Shown: positions 9,477 through 17,566 of the stretch, in pieces | Position numbering within the stretch: position 1 is the first letter of the stretch | How the letters are laid out: each line of letters begins with the position of its first letter | From: an uncultured Clostridia bacterium | GTDB taxonomy: Bacteria; Bacillota; Clostridia; TANB77; CAG-508 | Assembly (NCBI GenBank): GCA_934162615.1 | Contig: CAKPJK010000006.1 | Span: forward strand, 1 to 50,307 | Length of the DNA stretch: 50,307 nt | Direction: 5' to 3' | Notes under the pieces: model-generated | What the model saw: only the letters and a program-made list of their open reading frames with translations | Database searches by the model: none | Told to the model about the DNA's origin: nothing | Program-made: the position numbers and the translations under genes

Positions 9477-10697
9477 TTACGCTACCACCTTGTCTTCCTT
9501 TATAATTTTACCATTATATTTTCCTTGAGATTTGCATGAATTTTTAATTTCCCTAATTACTCCATAATCAACTAATTTTCTTCTATAATATTTTATTATT
9601 TTTGAATAATCAGTTTTTGAATTTTCTATCTTTTTCATGTCATTTTTTATAAATAATATTTCTTTTTGTTTCATGTATTCAACAAAATCAAAATCTTTTA
9701 ATTTGGATATTTTCTTATACTTGTCCCAATATTTTTTATAATTTTCTCTTTCTTTTACATCTTCCCAATATACTTTTGTTGAAAGCAAACGTACATTATA
9801 ATCTTCTATTAAGTTGATTAACATTGCATATGCTTTTTCTCTTTTTGCTGCCATTTTCGTATCTTGTACTAACATTCTAGCATCTTTTAGCAATTTTTCA
9901 TAACATTGTTCTGCTACTATTAATGGTATACTGTGTGTAAATAATTTTCTACTAATTCCTAGTAATATCATATTTTTTTCTATGTTGTCTTTTGTATCTA
10001 ATTTACCTACTGTGTAACTTTCAAATTTTTCGTAATCATCTACTATATCTTTAAATTCTTCTTTTGGATTTATTTCCATTTTTAAAGGTAATATGTATTT
10101 TATATATTCTTCTAGTGTATAGAATATTTTTACATAAATCCATTCTTTTGAAGAATCATAAATATTTGTTGTATCTGCTAATTTTATTGAATAATTCTTT
10201 AAAATTCCTTTATATAATGTGTCCATTTTATTTACATAGAATTTATTATATTTTTCTTTTAATTTATCTTTTGCATTTAAAGTAACATTTTCTTTGTCTA
10301 ATTCTAATAAATATTTTTGTTTTCTATATTTATAATCCATATATTCTTTTTCTTTTAGGCTTGTAACTTCGTAATATCTTGCAAGAGCATCTCTTTCGAA
10401 TTCTGTTGCGGTATTATTTTTTACTTTTTTGTAAATTGAATCCATAACATATTTATCTAATGCTTCTAAATAAACTGTATATGCATCTTCATATTTCTTC
10501 TCTAATTCTTCTGAATTGTAATTTTCTGTGTCTTTTTTGAAATTTTCAAATGCTTTTATTAAATTATTTCTTTTTATACTTATCAACATTCCATTTATGC
10601 TTATTTTTGTTGGTATTAATATTTTTGTTAAAGTATTTGTTAGTTTATTAAAAAAATTTGTACTTGTTCCTGTTATCCTTAAACTTCTTTCTTCCAT
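9477..10697 (-). CDS. Unknown helical protein in the position normally held by phoH
   Basis: I do not recognise this 406-residue protein. It is rich in Lys, Glu, Tyr and Asn, predicted mostly helical, without membrane segments, signal peptide or a nucleotide-binding loop. It lies between yqfD and ybeY, where Firmicutes usually encode the PhoH ATPase, and is coupled to ybeY by an abutting stop/start. The start is ATG 10697, placed well behind GGGAAGGAAG; the ATG pair at 10718/10715 lies in front of that ribosome site. Context suggests a role in RNA metabolism or sporulation, but that is inference only. Confidence 0.8.
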   Translation of the reverse strand: MEERSLRITGTSTNFFNKLTNTLTKILIPTKISINGMLISIKRNNLIKAFENFKKDTENYNSEELEKKYEDAYTVYLEALDKYVMDSIYKKVKNNTATEFERDALARYYEVTSLKEKEYMDYKYRKQKYLLELDKENVTLNAKDKLKEKYNKFYVNKMDTLYKGILKNYSIKLADTTNIYDSSKEWIYVKIFYTLEEYIKYILPLKMEINPKEEFKDIVDDYEKFESYTVGKLDTKDNIEKNMILLGISRKLFTHSIPLIVAEQCYEKLLKDARMLVQDTKMAAKREKAYAMLINLIEDYNVRLLSTKVYWEDVKERENYKKYWDKYKKISKLKDFDFVEYMKQKEILFIKNDMKKIENSKTDYSKIIKYYRRKLVDYGVIREIKNSCKSQGKYNGKIIKEDKVVA

Positions 10698-10734
10698 TCC
10701 GTTCTTCCTTCCCATCATAAATGTATATTTATGA

Positions 10735-11919
10735 TTAAAAAACTATTTTTTCATTTGTCCCTATATCTTCAAGCACTTCGTATGTAACATAAACTTCTAT
10801 TCCATCTTCTTTTTCATATGTATTTATTATTTTATTAACTACTTTGCTTTTATCTTCTATTTCATTGTCCAATTCCACCTGTAATTGTTCTATCCCTAAG
10901 TTTTTTGCTTGTTCAGCATTGTAGTTTTTTTGTTCCTCTTTTATTTCTTTATTTGTTATTTTTACTAAAGAAATAGGTAAATAAAAATCTGAAAATATCT
11001 TAAATTTATTCTCTAGCACTATTGTATCATAAATTTTAAATTTTGAAAGCCTTTTTGACAAATTTATTTCAAAATTATTAATTTTTATTTGGTATTTTTT
11101 CTCAATATTTCCTGTTTCTGTTTTTTCCGTAGCATTATATAGAATTTTTTTGTTTTTTGTATGCCATACTTTTGCTTGTATTTCACCTTTTGCATGTACA
11201 TATCTAAGTCCTGTATATTTTCCTTCCATCCACCCATTTATAAGTGTTGTCCCAACATTTACAGTGTCTCCAACCTTTACAGCAATTGTTCCATTTTGAG
11301 CATTAATTTTTGTTATTATTCCTTGCTTATCAGAAACTATATTACAATATTCATTATCATCTGCTATTTCTGGTTTTGCAGTTGCTTTTACAACTTTTAC
11401 AATGGCATTTGTACCTTTTAATTCTATTCCCATCCATGCAATATCACTTCTTTTTAATCTTACTTTATTTATAATATCTTTTGTGTTTATTTTTGCTTTC
11501 ATTTTTCCTATCTCAAGTCCACTTTCTACAACATCTTGATATAAATTTTCTATACTTTCTTTGTCCTCTTCAACTATTTGTATATTCCATACAAAATTAG
11601 ACGAAATTCCTAAACCAATTATTATAACTAGCAAAAAAACAAAAAACAATTTTCTTTTTCTATATCTATTAAATAAAAAAGGTAACCCTTTCTTCTTTAT
11701 TATTTTCATTTTGCAGTTTGTTTGTTTTGCTATTTTGGCTACCTTTTTTAAATCTTTTATTCCTATATTCAATTCTAGTTTTACATTTTTGTTTCTTTTT
11801 AAATTCCATATTGTTATTTTTTCATTTCCACATATATTTATAAATCTTTCTATATAATAACCTTCTATTGAAATTCTTATATATCCAATTATATAATTAA
11901 ATATTATTTTAATAAACAT
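10735..11919 (-). CDS. yqfD: Sporulation protein YqfD
   Basis: Mother-cell sporulation membrane protein, predicted from the family to be under sigma-E control. The 394 residues show a short N-terminal domain, a basic stretch (KKKGLPFLFNRYRKRK, about 78-94), one membrane helix (about 95-113) and a large outside domain with the GIELKGTNAIVKV region. Normal size. It directly follows yqfC with a three-base gap, as in Bacillus and Clostridium. Confidence 0.92.
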   Translation of the reverse strand: MFIKIIFNYIIGYIRISIEGYYIERFINICGNEKITIWNLKRNKNVKLELNIGIKDLKKVAKIAKQTNCKMKIIKKKGLPFLFNRYRKRKLFFVFLLVIIIGLGISSNFVWNIQIVEEDKESIENLYQDVVESGLEIGKMKAKINTKDIINKVRLKRSDIAWMGIELKGTNAIVKVVKATAKPEIADDNEYCNIVSDKQGIITKINAQNGTIAVKVGDTVNVGTTLINGWMEGKYTGLRYVHAKGEIQAKVWHTKNKKILYNATEKTETGNIEKKYQIKINNFEINLSKRLSKFKIYDTIVLENKFKIFSDFYLPISLVKITNKEIKEEQKNYNAEQAKNLGIEQLQVELDNEIEDKSKVVNKIINTYEKEDGIEVYVTYEVLEDIGTNEKIVF

Positions 11920-11922
11920 ATT

Positions 11923-12207
11923 TTAATCAAAGTTCCTCTCTATATCAATACTTTCAACTTTTCCTTTTACTTTTATATCATCATTTGTCATATTTTCTAA
12001 TTTTAGTTCATATCCGTTTATATTTACAATGCCTAGCGAAGTATTTATTCTAATGTAATAATCTTCATATTCTAATATACCTTTAAAGTTTTCTATTATC
12101 ATTTCGTTAAAACCTGTTATTGTTATTTTGGGTGTATCTGTATACACTTCTTGTGGCATTTCTAATAATCTGTCTATTTTTGAAAATTTTCGTTGATTTT
12201 TTTTCAT
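11923..12207 (-). CDS. yqfC: Sporulation protein YqfC
   Basis: Small sporulation protein always paired with YqfD. The start ATG 12207 has AAAGGGTGAG at proper spacing and gives 94 residues, close to the B. subtilis length; the in-frame ATG at 12225 lies upstream of that site. The conserved segment PKITITGFNEMIIENFKGIL is present. First gene of the yqfC-yqfD-unknown-ybeY cluster. Confidence 0.92.
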   Translation of the reverse strand: MKKNQRKFSKIDRLLEMPQEVYTDTPKITITGFNEMIIENFKGILEYEDYYIRINTSLGIVNINGYELKLENMTNDDIKVKGKVESIDIERNFD

Positions 12208-12276
12208 AATCTCACCCTTTCGCATTGCACTTTATATAAATGTATTTTTATCATGATGATTTTATGATTTTTTTTG

Positions 12277-12335
12277 AAAAGGGATTTAGGGACGTTCCTT
12301 AAATCCCCTTTTTTCAGGGACTTTGGGACACTCCT
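12277..12335. repeat. GGGACGG-family repeat, copy with core GGGACGTTCC plus a partial unit
   Basis: GGGATTTA (12281-12288) pairs with TAAATCCC (12300-12307) around loop gggacgttcct, then T-run; a partial second unit with gggactttgggacactcc follows (12316-12333). The first unit is nearly identical over about 34 bases to the one at 37721 after asnS. It lies between the ldh end and the yqfC start. Confidence 0.8.
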
Positions 12336-12352
12336 TTTCATTTTACAATTTC

Positions 12353-12388
12353 AAAAAAAAGAATTGAAGTTTGTACCTCAATTCCAAA
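12353..12388 (-). terminator. Terminator after ldh
   Basis: On the minus strand gaattga (from 12384) pairs with tcaattc (12367-12361) around a ten-base loop, followed by a run of eight T. Directly after the ldh stop. Confidence 0.8.
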
Positions 12389-12391
12389 ATT

Positions 12392-13348
12392 TTATTCATT
12401 TATAATTTTATCAATAGATTGTTCTCTCATTTCTTTAATAATTTTGCAACTATTATCAAGTTTTGCTTGTTCATCTTCTGTCAATTCAAGATTTAATAAT
12501 TCACGAACTCCTTTACCATTAATTATTGCAGGAACACCAATGAAAATATCATCTTGACCATATTCGCCATCTTTTAAATAAGTAGAAACTGTCAAAATAG
12601 AATTGTCATTATCCAATACAGATTTTACAATTTTACTTAGAGCCATACCAATTCCATAATATGTTGCTTTCTTTTTATTAATAATTTCATATGCTGCATT
12701 TACAACATCTTGATGTATCTTATCTAAATCTTTTATAGGATGATGTCCATCTTTCATAACATCTTTCATTTTTTTACATCCAACATAAGCGTGATCCCAT
12801 GGAACAAATGATGAATCTCCATGTTCTCCCATTATATACGCATGAATATTTTTACTAGATACTTTTAAATAATCTGACATTATATAGCGTAAACGTGCAG
12901 TATCTAAAACAGTTCCTGAACCAAATACTTGATTTTTTGGAAGTCCTGATACTTTTGAAACTACGTATGTCATTAAATCTACTGGGTTACTTGCAACTAT
13001 AATTACACCATTAAATCCACTTGCCATTATACTTTGAGTAATGCTTTTCATTATTCTTGTGTTTGTTTCTGCAAGTTCTAATCTTGTTTGACCTGGTTTT
13101 TGTGCAATACCTGCAGTTATTACAACAACTTGTGCGTCTTTGCATTCATCATAATCTCCTGCTTTTATGACCATTTTTTGTGGTGCAAATGGTAATCCGT
13201 GTGATAAATCCATTTGTTCACCTATCGTTTTGTCTTTATCTATATCTACTAATACAAGTTCACTTACGCCCCCTCTATTTAGCATTGTGTATGCCATACT
13301 CATACCAACAAAGCCTGTTCCTACTAAAACTACTTTTCCTTTTTTCAT
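12392..13348 (-). CDS. ldh: L-lactate dehydrogenase
   Basis: NAD-dependent enzyme converting pyruvate to L-lactate, regenerating NAD+ in fermentation. The 318 residues show the Rossmann motif GTGFVGMSMAY at 10-20, the substrate-loop region AGIAQKPGQTRLEL with Arg, and the catalytic-His motif GEHGDSSFVPW. Normal length. The LDH-type loop (QKPGQTR) argues against malate dehydrogenase. Single gene with its own terminator. Confidence 0.95.
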   Translation of the reverse strand: MKKGKVVLVGTGFVGMSMAYTMLNRGGVSELVLVDIDKDKTIGEQMDLSHGLPFAPQKMVIKAGDYDECKDAQVVVITAGIAQKPGQTRLELAETNTRIMKSITQSIMASGFNGVIIVASNPVDLMTYVVSKVSGLPKNQVFGSGTVLDTARLRYIMSDYLKVSSKNIHAYIMGEHGDSSFVPWDHAYVGCKKMKDVMKDGHHPIKDLDKIHQDVVNAAYEIINKKKATYYGIGMALSKIVKSVLDNDNSILTVSTYLKDGEYGQDDIFIGVPAIINGKGVRELLNLELTEDEQAKLDNSCKIIKEMREQSIDKIINE

Positions 13349-13488
13349 TTTGAATCATCCTTTCCTTTTGTTTACCAAATTTGTTAATTTTGGTTATGTT
13401 TTTAAGAATGTTTTTATTACCATTCTCATTTTTCTATAACATTATATAACTATTTTGTTCATTTTTAAACAGAATATTAAAAAAAAAA

Positions 13489-13517
13489 TTTACATTTTTA
13501 TTTTTTTATGATATAAT
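13489..13517 (+). promoter_or_regulatory. Sigma-A promoter for the DUF4364 gene
   Basis: TTTACA (13489-13494), 17-base spacer, TATAAT (13512-13517), about 36 bases upstream of the ATG at 13553, which has AAGGAG. Confidence 0.7.
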
Positions 13518-13552
13518 TCTAAAAAATCAAACAAAGTAAGGAGTGTTATATT

Positions 13553-14098
13553 ATGTCTAGTTCAGATAATACAACTGCTTTGGCTGAAAATAAAGTGTTA
13601 ATTTTATATATTTTAAATCATTTTCCAAATGGTGTTTTAGAAGATGGTTTATATAAAATTATTTCTTCTGTAAATGATGTAAATTATTTTTATTTTAAAG
13701 AAGTCCTAACAGATTTATTGGATTCCAAATTGGTTGGTTTATTCACAAAAGATGAAGATGAAGAATCTGTACTAAAAATAACAAGTGAAGGAAAAAATGC
13801 ACTTTCTCTTACAATAGACGTATTACCTGGAATATTAAAATTAAAAGCAGACAATGTTTTAAAAAAAGAATTTTCTTCAATTGCTGACGAAACTTCTATT
13901 TCTGCAGAATTTATTCCTAGAAGTGAAAATGATTATACAATAAAGTGTAGAGTAATAGAAAAAAATGAAACAATATTTGAAGTTAGAACATTTGCAGGTT
14001 CTCGCGAAAGAGCTAAAAAAATAGTTGATAATTGGAACAAAAATGCTTCTAAGATATATCCAAAAATATTAAATTTATTATTAGAAGATGAAGACTAA
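13553..14098 (+). CDS. DUF4364 family protein (winged-helix type regulator)
   Basis: A 181-residue protein of the DUF4364 family found in Clostridia. The N-terminal half (about 8-85) reads like a winged helix (ENKVLILYILNHFPNGVLEDGLYKII), the C-terminal half is an alpha/beta domain with IFEVRTFAGSRERAKKIVDNW. Probably DNA-binding, target unknown. It is a single gene between a good promoter and a strong terminator. Confidence 0.8.
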   Translation: MSSSDNTTALAENKVLILYILNHFPNGVLEDGLYKIISSVNDVNYFYFKEVLTDLLDSKLVGLFTKDEDEESVLKITSEGKNALSLTIDVLPGILKLKADNVLKKEFSSIADETSISAEFIPRSENDYTIKCRVIEKNETIFEVRTFAGSRERAKKIVDNWNKNASKIYPKILNLLLEDED

Positions 14099-14140
14099 AA
14101 AAGAGATTATTGGAGTTCAACTCCAAATATCTCTTTTTTA
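14097..14140. terminator. Bidirectional terminator between the DUF4364 and U32 genes
   Basis: Long palindrome of about 20 bp (aaaaaagagattattggag with ctccaaatatctctttttt), T-runs on both sides, between convergent genes. Confidence 0.88.
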
Positions 14141-14156
14141 TTATTATTTATAATTA

Positions 14157-15386
14157 TTATTTTTTTCTTCTTAATATCCATCCTTCTTCACATTTAATTG
14201 GTAACTTCATTAGAACCTTCTGTCCTTTAACACCTGGGCTAACACTGTCAATTTCTTCACCTGTTTCATCATCCCATAATTTTGTAATTTCAAATGTTTC
14301 TGGTTCTAGTCTATTTGGAATTATAATTTCTATTGTATCACCAACTGCAAGTTTATTCTTTATTTCAATTACTGATTTTTCTTCTTGGTATTCTAATATT
14401 TTTCCACCAAATTCATATTTATCATTATATTGTCTACCACTTAAGTCTTGAATATTTTTATTATTTCTATCATTGAAATAAAATGTTGTAAATTCTCTTG
14501 TTTTTACTTTTTCAATTTCTTTCATATATTTTGTATAATCATAATTTTCTGGGTCATTAATATAATCATCAATTGCATTTCTATAAACATTTATTACACT
14601 TGCAATATAATATTCTGTTTTTAGTCTTCCTTCAATTTTTAAACTATCAACACCCATATCTATTATTTCTGGAAGTTCTTTTATCAAGCATAAATCTCTT
14701 GATGAAAAGATACTTGTTCCATTTTCACTTTCTTCAATTGGATAAAATTGTCCTGGGTTATTTTTTTCTTCTGCATATAAATTGTAAGACCATCTACAAC
14801 TTTGTGCACAATCACCTAAGTTTGCACTTCTTCCACACATAAAGTCACTTAAAAAACATCTTCCAGAAAACGCAAAACATATTGAACCATGTCCAAACAT
14901 TTCTACTTCTAAGTCCTTTGGTTTATTTTCCATTATGTATTTTAATTGTTTTTTATTAATTTCTCTTGCCATTATTACTCTTTCGGCTCCATTTTTATAC
15001 CAAAAGTTTGCATCACGTAAACTTACAATGTTTGCTTGTGTGCTTACATGTATTGGGACATTTGGTGCATATTGTTTTAATGTTTCTATTACTCCTCCAT
15101 CTGCTGCTATTATTGCATCTGGTTTTACTTCGTTTAGTATTTTTGCCATTTCTATTATTTCTTCGTATTTGTCATCCCATGCAAATATGTTTAGTGTTAC
15201 GTGCACTCTTTTTCCAATGCTATGTGCGTATTTTATTGTTTTTATTAGGTCATCATTATTCATGTCTGCTCTTGTCCTTAATGATAGTGATGATGTGCCA
15301 CAATATACTGCGTCTGCTCCATATTTGAATGCAGTTTTTGCTTTTTCAAATGAACCTGCTGGAGCTAGTAATTCTATTTTTTTCAT
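14157..15386 (-). CDS. Peptidase U32 family protein, TrhP-like tRNA hydroxylation protein
   Basis: Member of the U32 family. Despite its name the family includes TrhP (YegQ/YrrO type), which makes 5-hydroxyuridine at position 34 of tRNA. The 409 residues start with ELLAPAGSFEKAKTAFKYGADAVY, the family signature, and contain a conserved cysteine cluster, including CGRSANLGDCAQSCRW (about 183-198), that is expected to hold an iron-sulfur cluster. The C-terminal beta-barrel with GDTIEII fits the longer TrhP-like subgroup. TrhP versus another U32 branch cannot be settled by eye. Confidence 0.88.
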   Translation of the reverse strand: MKKIELLAPAGSFEKAKTAFKYGADAVYCGTSSLSLRTRADMNNDDLIKTIKYAHSIGKRVHVTLNIFAWDDKYEEIIEMAKILNEVKPDAIIAADGGVIETLKQYAPNVPIHVSTQANIVSLRDANFWYKNGAERVIMAREINKKQLKYIMENKPKDLEVEMFGHGSICFAFSGRCFLSDFMCGRSANLGDCAQSCRWSYNLYAEEKNNPGQFYPIEESENGTSIFSSRDLCLIKELPEIIDMGVDSLKIEGRLKTEYYIASVINVYRNAIDDYINDPENYDYTKYMKEIEKVKTREFTTFYFNDRNNKNIQDLSGRQYNDKYEFGGKILEYQEEKSVIEIKNKLAVGDTIEIIIPNRLEPETFEITKLWDDETGEEIDSVSPGVKGQKVLMKLPIKCEEGWILRRKK

Positions 15387-15555
15387 TTTTTAATTTCATT
15401 CCTTCCATAAAATTTAAATTTATTTTCTTTCTAAAATCAATACTTTTTATATTTTACCACATTTTTCGTATTTATTCTATAAAAAATTATAAAATTATAG
15501 TAACTTTTACTAAATAGCTATTACAATTCACAACCTCAATTATAATTCTGCCATA

Positions 15556-15606
15556 TTTATATTCTAGAAAATTCATCATACTATGATAACTTTCCTAGAA
15601 TATAAA
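15556..15606. repeat. 51-bp near-perfect palindrome
   Basis: Bases 15556-15606 read almost the same on both strands: tttatattctag at one end, ctagaatataaa at the other, centre at 15581, with only a few asymmetric positions. On the minus strand several of these become G-U pairs, so the RNA transcribed downstream of the coiled-coil gene could fold as one long hairpin. It lies just beyond that gene's terminator. Confidence 0.85.
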
Positions 15607-15636
15607 AAAGAACTCAAAGTCCAAACTCTAAGTTCC
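15604..15636 (-). terminator. Terminator after the coiled-coil gene
   Basis: On the minus strand gaacttagagt (15635-15625) pairs, with one wobble and near-matches, with actttgagttc (15620-15610), followed by six T. Confidence 0.75.
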
Positions 15637-15647
15637 TATATACAATA

Positions 15648-16553
15648 TTAATAATTTTCTCCTCTACCTTCTGGCAATGCTGGATATTGTAAAACAACTT
15701 TAATTTTCATTGCATATCTAATTGCTCTAACAACTTTACTATTTTTAATTCTTTGCCATAAAGATGGTTTTTTCTCAAAAGTAGTTTCTTGAACATATTG
15801 TTCTTGAGATTGTTGTTCTTCCACAACTTGCTCTACATTTTGTACTTCTTGTACCTTTTGAACCCTCTTAGCCTTTTGTGTAGAAACCTCTTGCTGTTCC
15901 TCAATTTTTTCTACCTTTACAGGTTCTTCAACTGGTGTAGGAATTGTTTTTAATGCATCTGCAACTTCTATTCCAATGTAACTTAATGCTTTTGATCTAT
16001 CCTCAATTCTTTCCATATCAATTTCAATATGTAAATTTGATTCTAGATTATTTACTCTTGCATTTAACAATTTCATAGCGTCCATATAATTTTGTGATGT
16101 TTTTGTTTTACATTTTCCTAGTATATTTAAAGTATCTATAATATCTTCAGAGAAGTCTTGTTCTGCTGCTTTTAAACTATCTTTCCATCCTTCTTCTTTA
16201 TTGTCAACATCTTCTATAAGTTCTTTTAATTGTCCTGCTAAAGCAATATTTTGCTCTCTTTGTCTAATCAATTCTTCAATTCTTTTTGTATTTTCTTCAA
16301 ATTGATTTGTAGCAAATTCAACTAATTCATAAGCGGCTTTATATACACTACTAGGGAAGTTTTTCTTTTTAGGATATTCAATTAAATATGTTTTTATTGA
16401 TTCTATTAAATCTTTGAAATATGTGTCCTCATCCAATTGAACAATTTGCTTCTTGCTCTTAGGATTTATCATTTTTTGGACTTTTTCTATATTTGATAAG
16501 ATTTTCTCTTCCGTGATTACCATTCTCACGTTTACTATGCCTGATTTTGACAT
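15648..16553 (-). CDS. Unknown coiled-coil protein with Gln/Glu/Val-rich linker and basic C-terminus
   Basis: I do not recognise this 301-residue protein. Residues about 12-205 are helical and likely coiled coil (ENTKRIEELIRQREQNIALAGQ); about 215-265 is a repetitive E/Q/V-rich linker; the end is basic and amphipathic (LWQRIKNSKVVRAIRYAMKIK), perhaps membrane- or nucleic-acid-binding. No signal peptide or TM segment. Start ATG 16553 lies nine bases after AAAGGAGG. It is a single gene with its own terminator. Confidence 0.78.
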   Translation of the reverse strand: MSKSGIVNVRMVITEEKILSNIEKVQKMINPKSKKQIVQLDEDTYFKDLIESIKTYLIEYPKKKNFPSSVYKAAYELVEFATNQFEENTKRIEELIRQREQNIALAGQLKELIEDVDNKEEGWKDSLKAAEQDFSEDIIDTLNILGKCKTKTSQNYMDAMKLLNARVNNLESNLHIEIDMERIEDRSKALSYIGIEVADALKTIPTPVEEPVKVEKIEEQQEVSTQKAKRVQKVQEVQNVEQVVEEQQSQEQYVQETTFEKKPSLWQRIKNSKVVRAIRYAMKIKVVLQYPALPEGRGENY

Positions 16554-16623
16554 TGTAAACAACCTCCTTTATCTTACGCTTTATTGCTTTTACTGTTTCT
16601 TTTATAATTATACAATATAAAAC

Positions 16624-16653
16624 AAAAAACTACAATAGAATTGTAGTTTTTTT
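16624..16653. terminator. Terminator hairpin after the TetR gene
   Basis: aaaaaactacaat pairs with attgtagtttttt around a three-base loop; T-runs on both strands. Between the tetR end and the coiled-coil gene start, same strand. Confidence 0.7.
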
Positions 16654-16736
16654 AGTTTACATTTTGGTTACAGAAATATTACATTTTTGTTACATTTTTA
16701 TTTTTAGGGATTAAAGCCTCGTATTTCAATTTTATT

Positions 16737-17306
16737 TTATTTCACTTTAAGTCCTTCTACTAATGTTTTTTCAAACTCTTTGTATGTTTTTATTATATCA
16801 ATTTCATTTCCGTTTTTCATTTTATATACTAATGTTGAAGCAATTAATGCATAAATTTCTGATGCTATTACTTTTGGATCCCCTTGCTTTATTTCTCCTT
16901 TTTGCATTCCTTCTGCTACAATTTTTTCGATTTTTCCAATATATTCAAAAACGTGTTGTTGGCACATTTTGTTTCTTGCTTCTTTTCCATAAAATTGACT
17001 TAGTAATATTGTTATAAAATCTTCATATTTATTTACTATTTTTATTTCTATTAATACTATTGCTTTTATTTTATCTATATAGTTATCTAATTTTTCTGTT
17101 TTTATATCAATACTGTTTTGTAATAGTTTTATTCCTTCTTCTATTAAGAAGTTAAATATTTCTTCTTTGCTTGAAAAATGATAGTATAGTGTTCCTTTTG
17201 CGACTCCTACTGTTGCTGTTATTTCTTCTATGCTTGTCGCATCATATCCTTTTTCTGCAAATAATTTCATTGATGTTTCAAATATTTTTCTTTTTGTTTT
17301 ATTCAT
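16737..17306 (-). CDS. TetR/AcrR family transcriptional regulator
   Basis: A 189-residue repressor-type protein. The N-terminal helix-turn-helix spans about residues 9-55 (AEKGYDATSIEEITATVGVAKGTLYYHFSS), followed by an all-helical ligand domain. Start ATG 17306 has AAGAAGGA at about ten bases; an in-frame GTG nine bases upstream lies too close to it. It is isolated, so its target is not evident; the ligand domain gives no clue. Confidence 0.9.
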   Translation of the reverse strand: MNKTKRKIFETSMKLFAEKGYDATSIEEITATVGVAKGTLYYHFSSKEEIFNFLIEEGIKLLQNSIDIKTEKLDNYIDKIKAIVLIEIKIVNKYEDFITILLSQFYGKEARNKMCQQHVFEYIGKIEKIVAEGMQKGEIKQGDPKVIASEIYALIASTLVYKMKNGNEIDIIKTYKEFEKTLVEGLKVK

Positions 17307-17464
17307 ATTTATCACATTCCTTCTTTAAGATGTAAACAATTTTCCCTCATCTTTTCGTTCATTATTATATATTTTTTAATGAAATATTGCAATATTTTTA
17401 AAGAAATTTGAATACTTGGTCAAAAGGTTTTGTACACATATAAATTTTCAAATTATGTTATACA

Positions 17465-17495
17465 TGAAAAAAGTAGCACTTTTTGTACTACTTAA
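17465..17495 (-). terminator. Terminator after the pilin-like gene
   Basis: On the minus strand aagtagtac pairs with gtgctactt (one G-U) around aaaaa, then six T (17493 to 17465). Confidence 0.85.
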
Positions 17496-17502
17496 TTTTT
17501 TT

Positions 17503-17531
17503 GTGGTAACAGACACAAGGCCTATCACCAC
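17503..17531. repeat. Hairpin between the variable tail and the terminator
   Basis: On the minus strand gtggtgata (17531-17523) pairs with tgttaccac (17511-17503), nine pairs with two G-U, around an 11-base loop. It lies about 35 bases after the stop codon of the pilin-like gene. Hairpins or cruciforms placed downstream of a variable region are needed for homing in some diversity-generating retroelements; here this is only a positional analogy. Confidence 0.55.
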
Positions 17532-17566
17532 GCTTTTTCTTTTATTTTATGTTTTCTACAATGCTA

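Noticed and set aside
9477..10697. Unknown 406-aa protein considered as a DGR reverse transcriptase
   Set aside because: No YxDD box or reverse-transcriptase blocks; the same holds for the 492-aa protein at 31857.
14935..15393. Long plus-strand frames overlapping the U32 gene
   Set aside because: Hydrophobic antisense shadows; the U32 protein on the other strand is complete and conserved.
16700..16730. Possible degenerate GGGACGG-family copy (agggattaaagcctcg) after the TetR gene
   Set aside because: Only a few bases match and neither the core nor the hairpin is intact.
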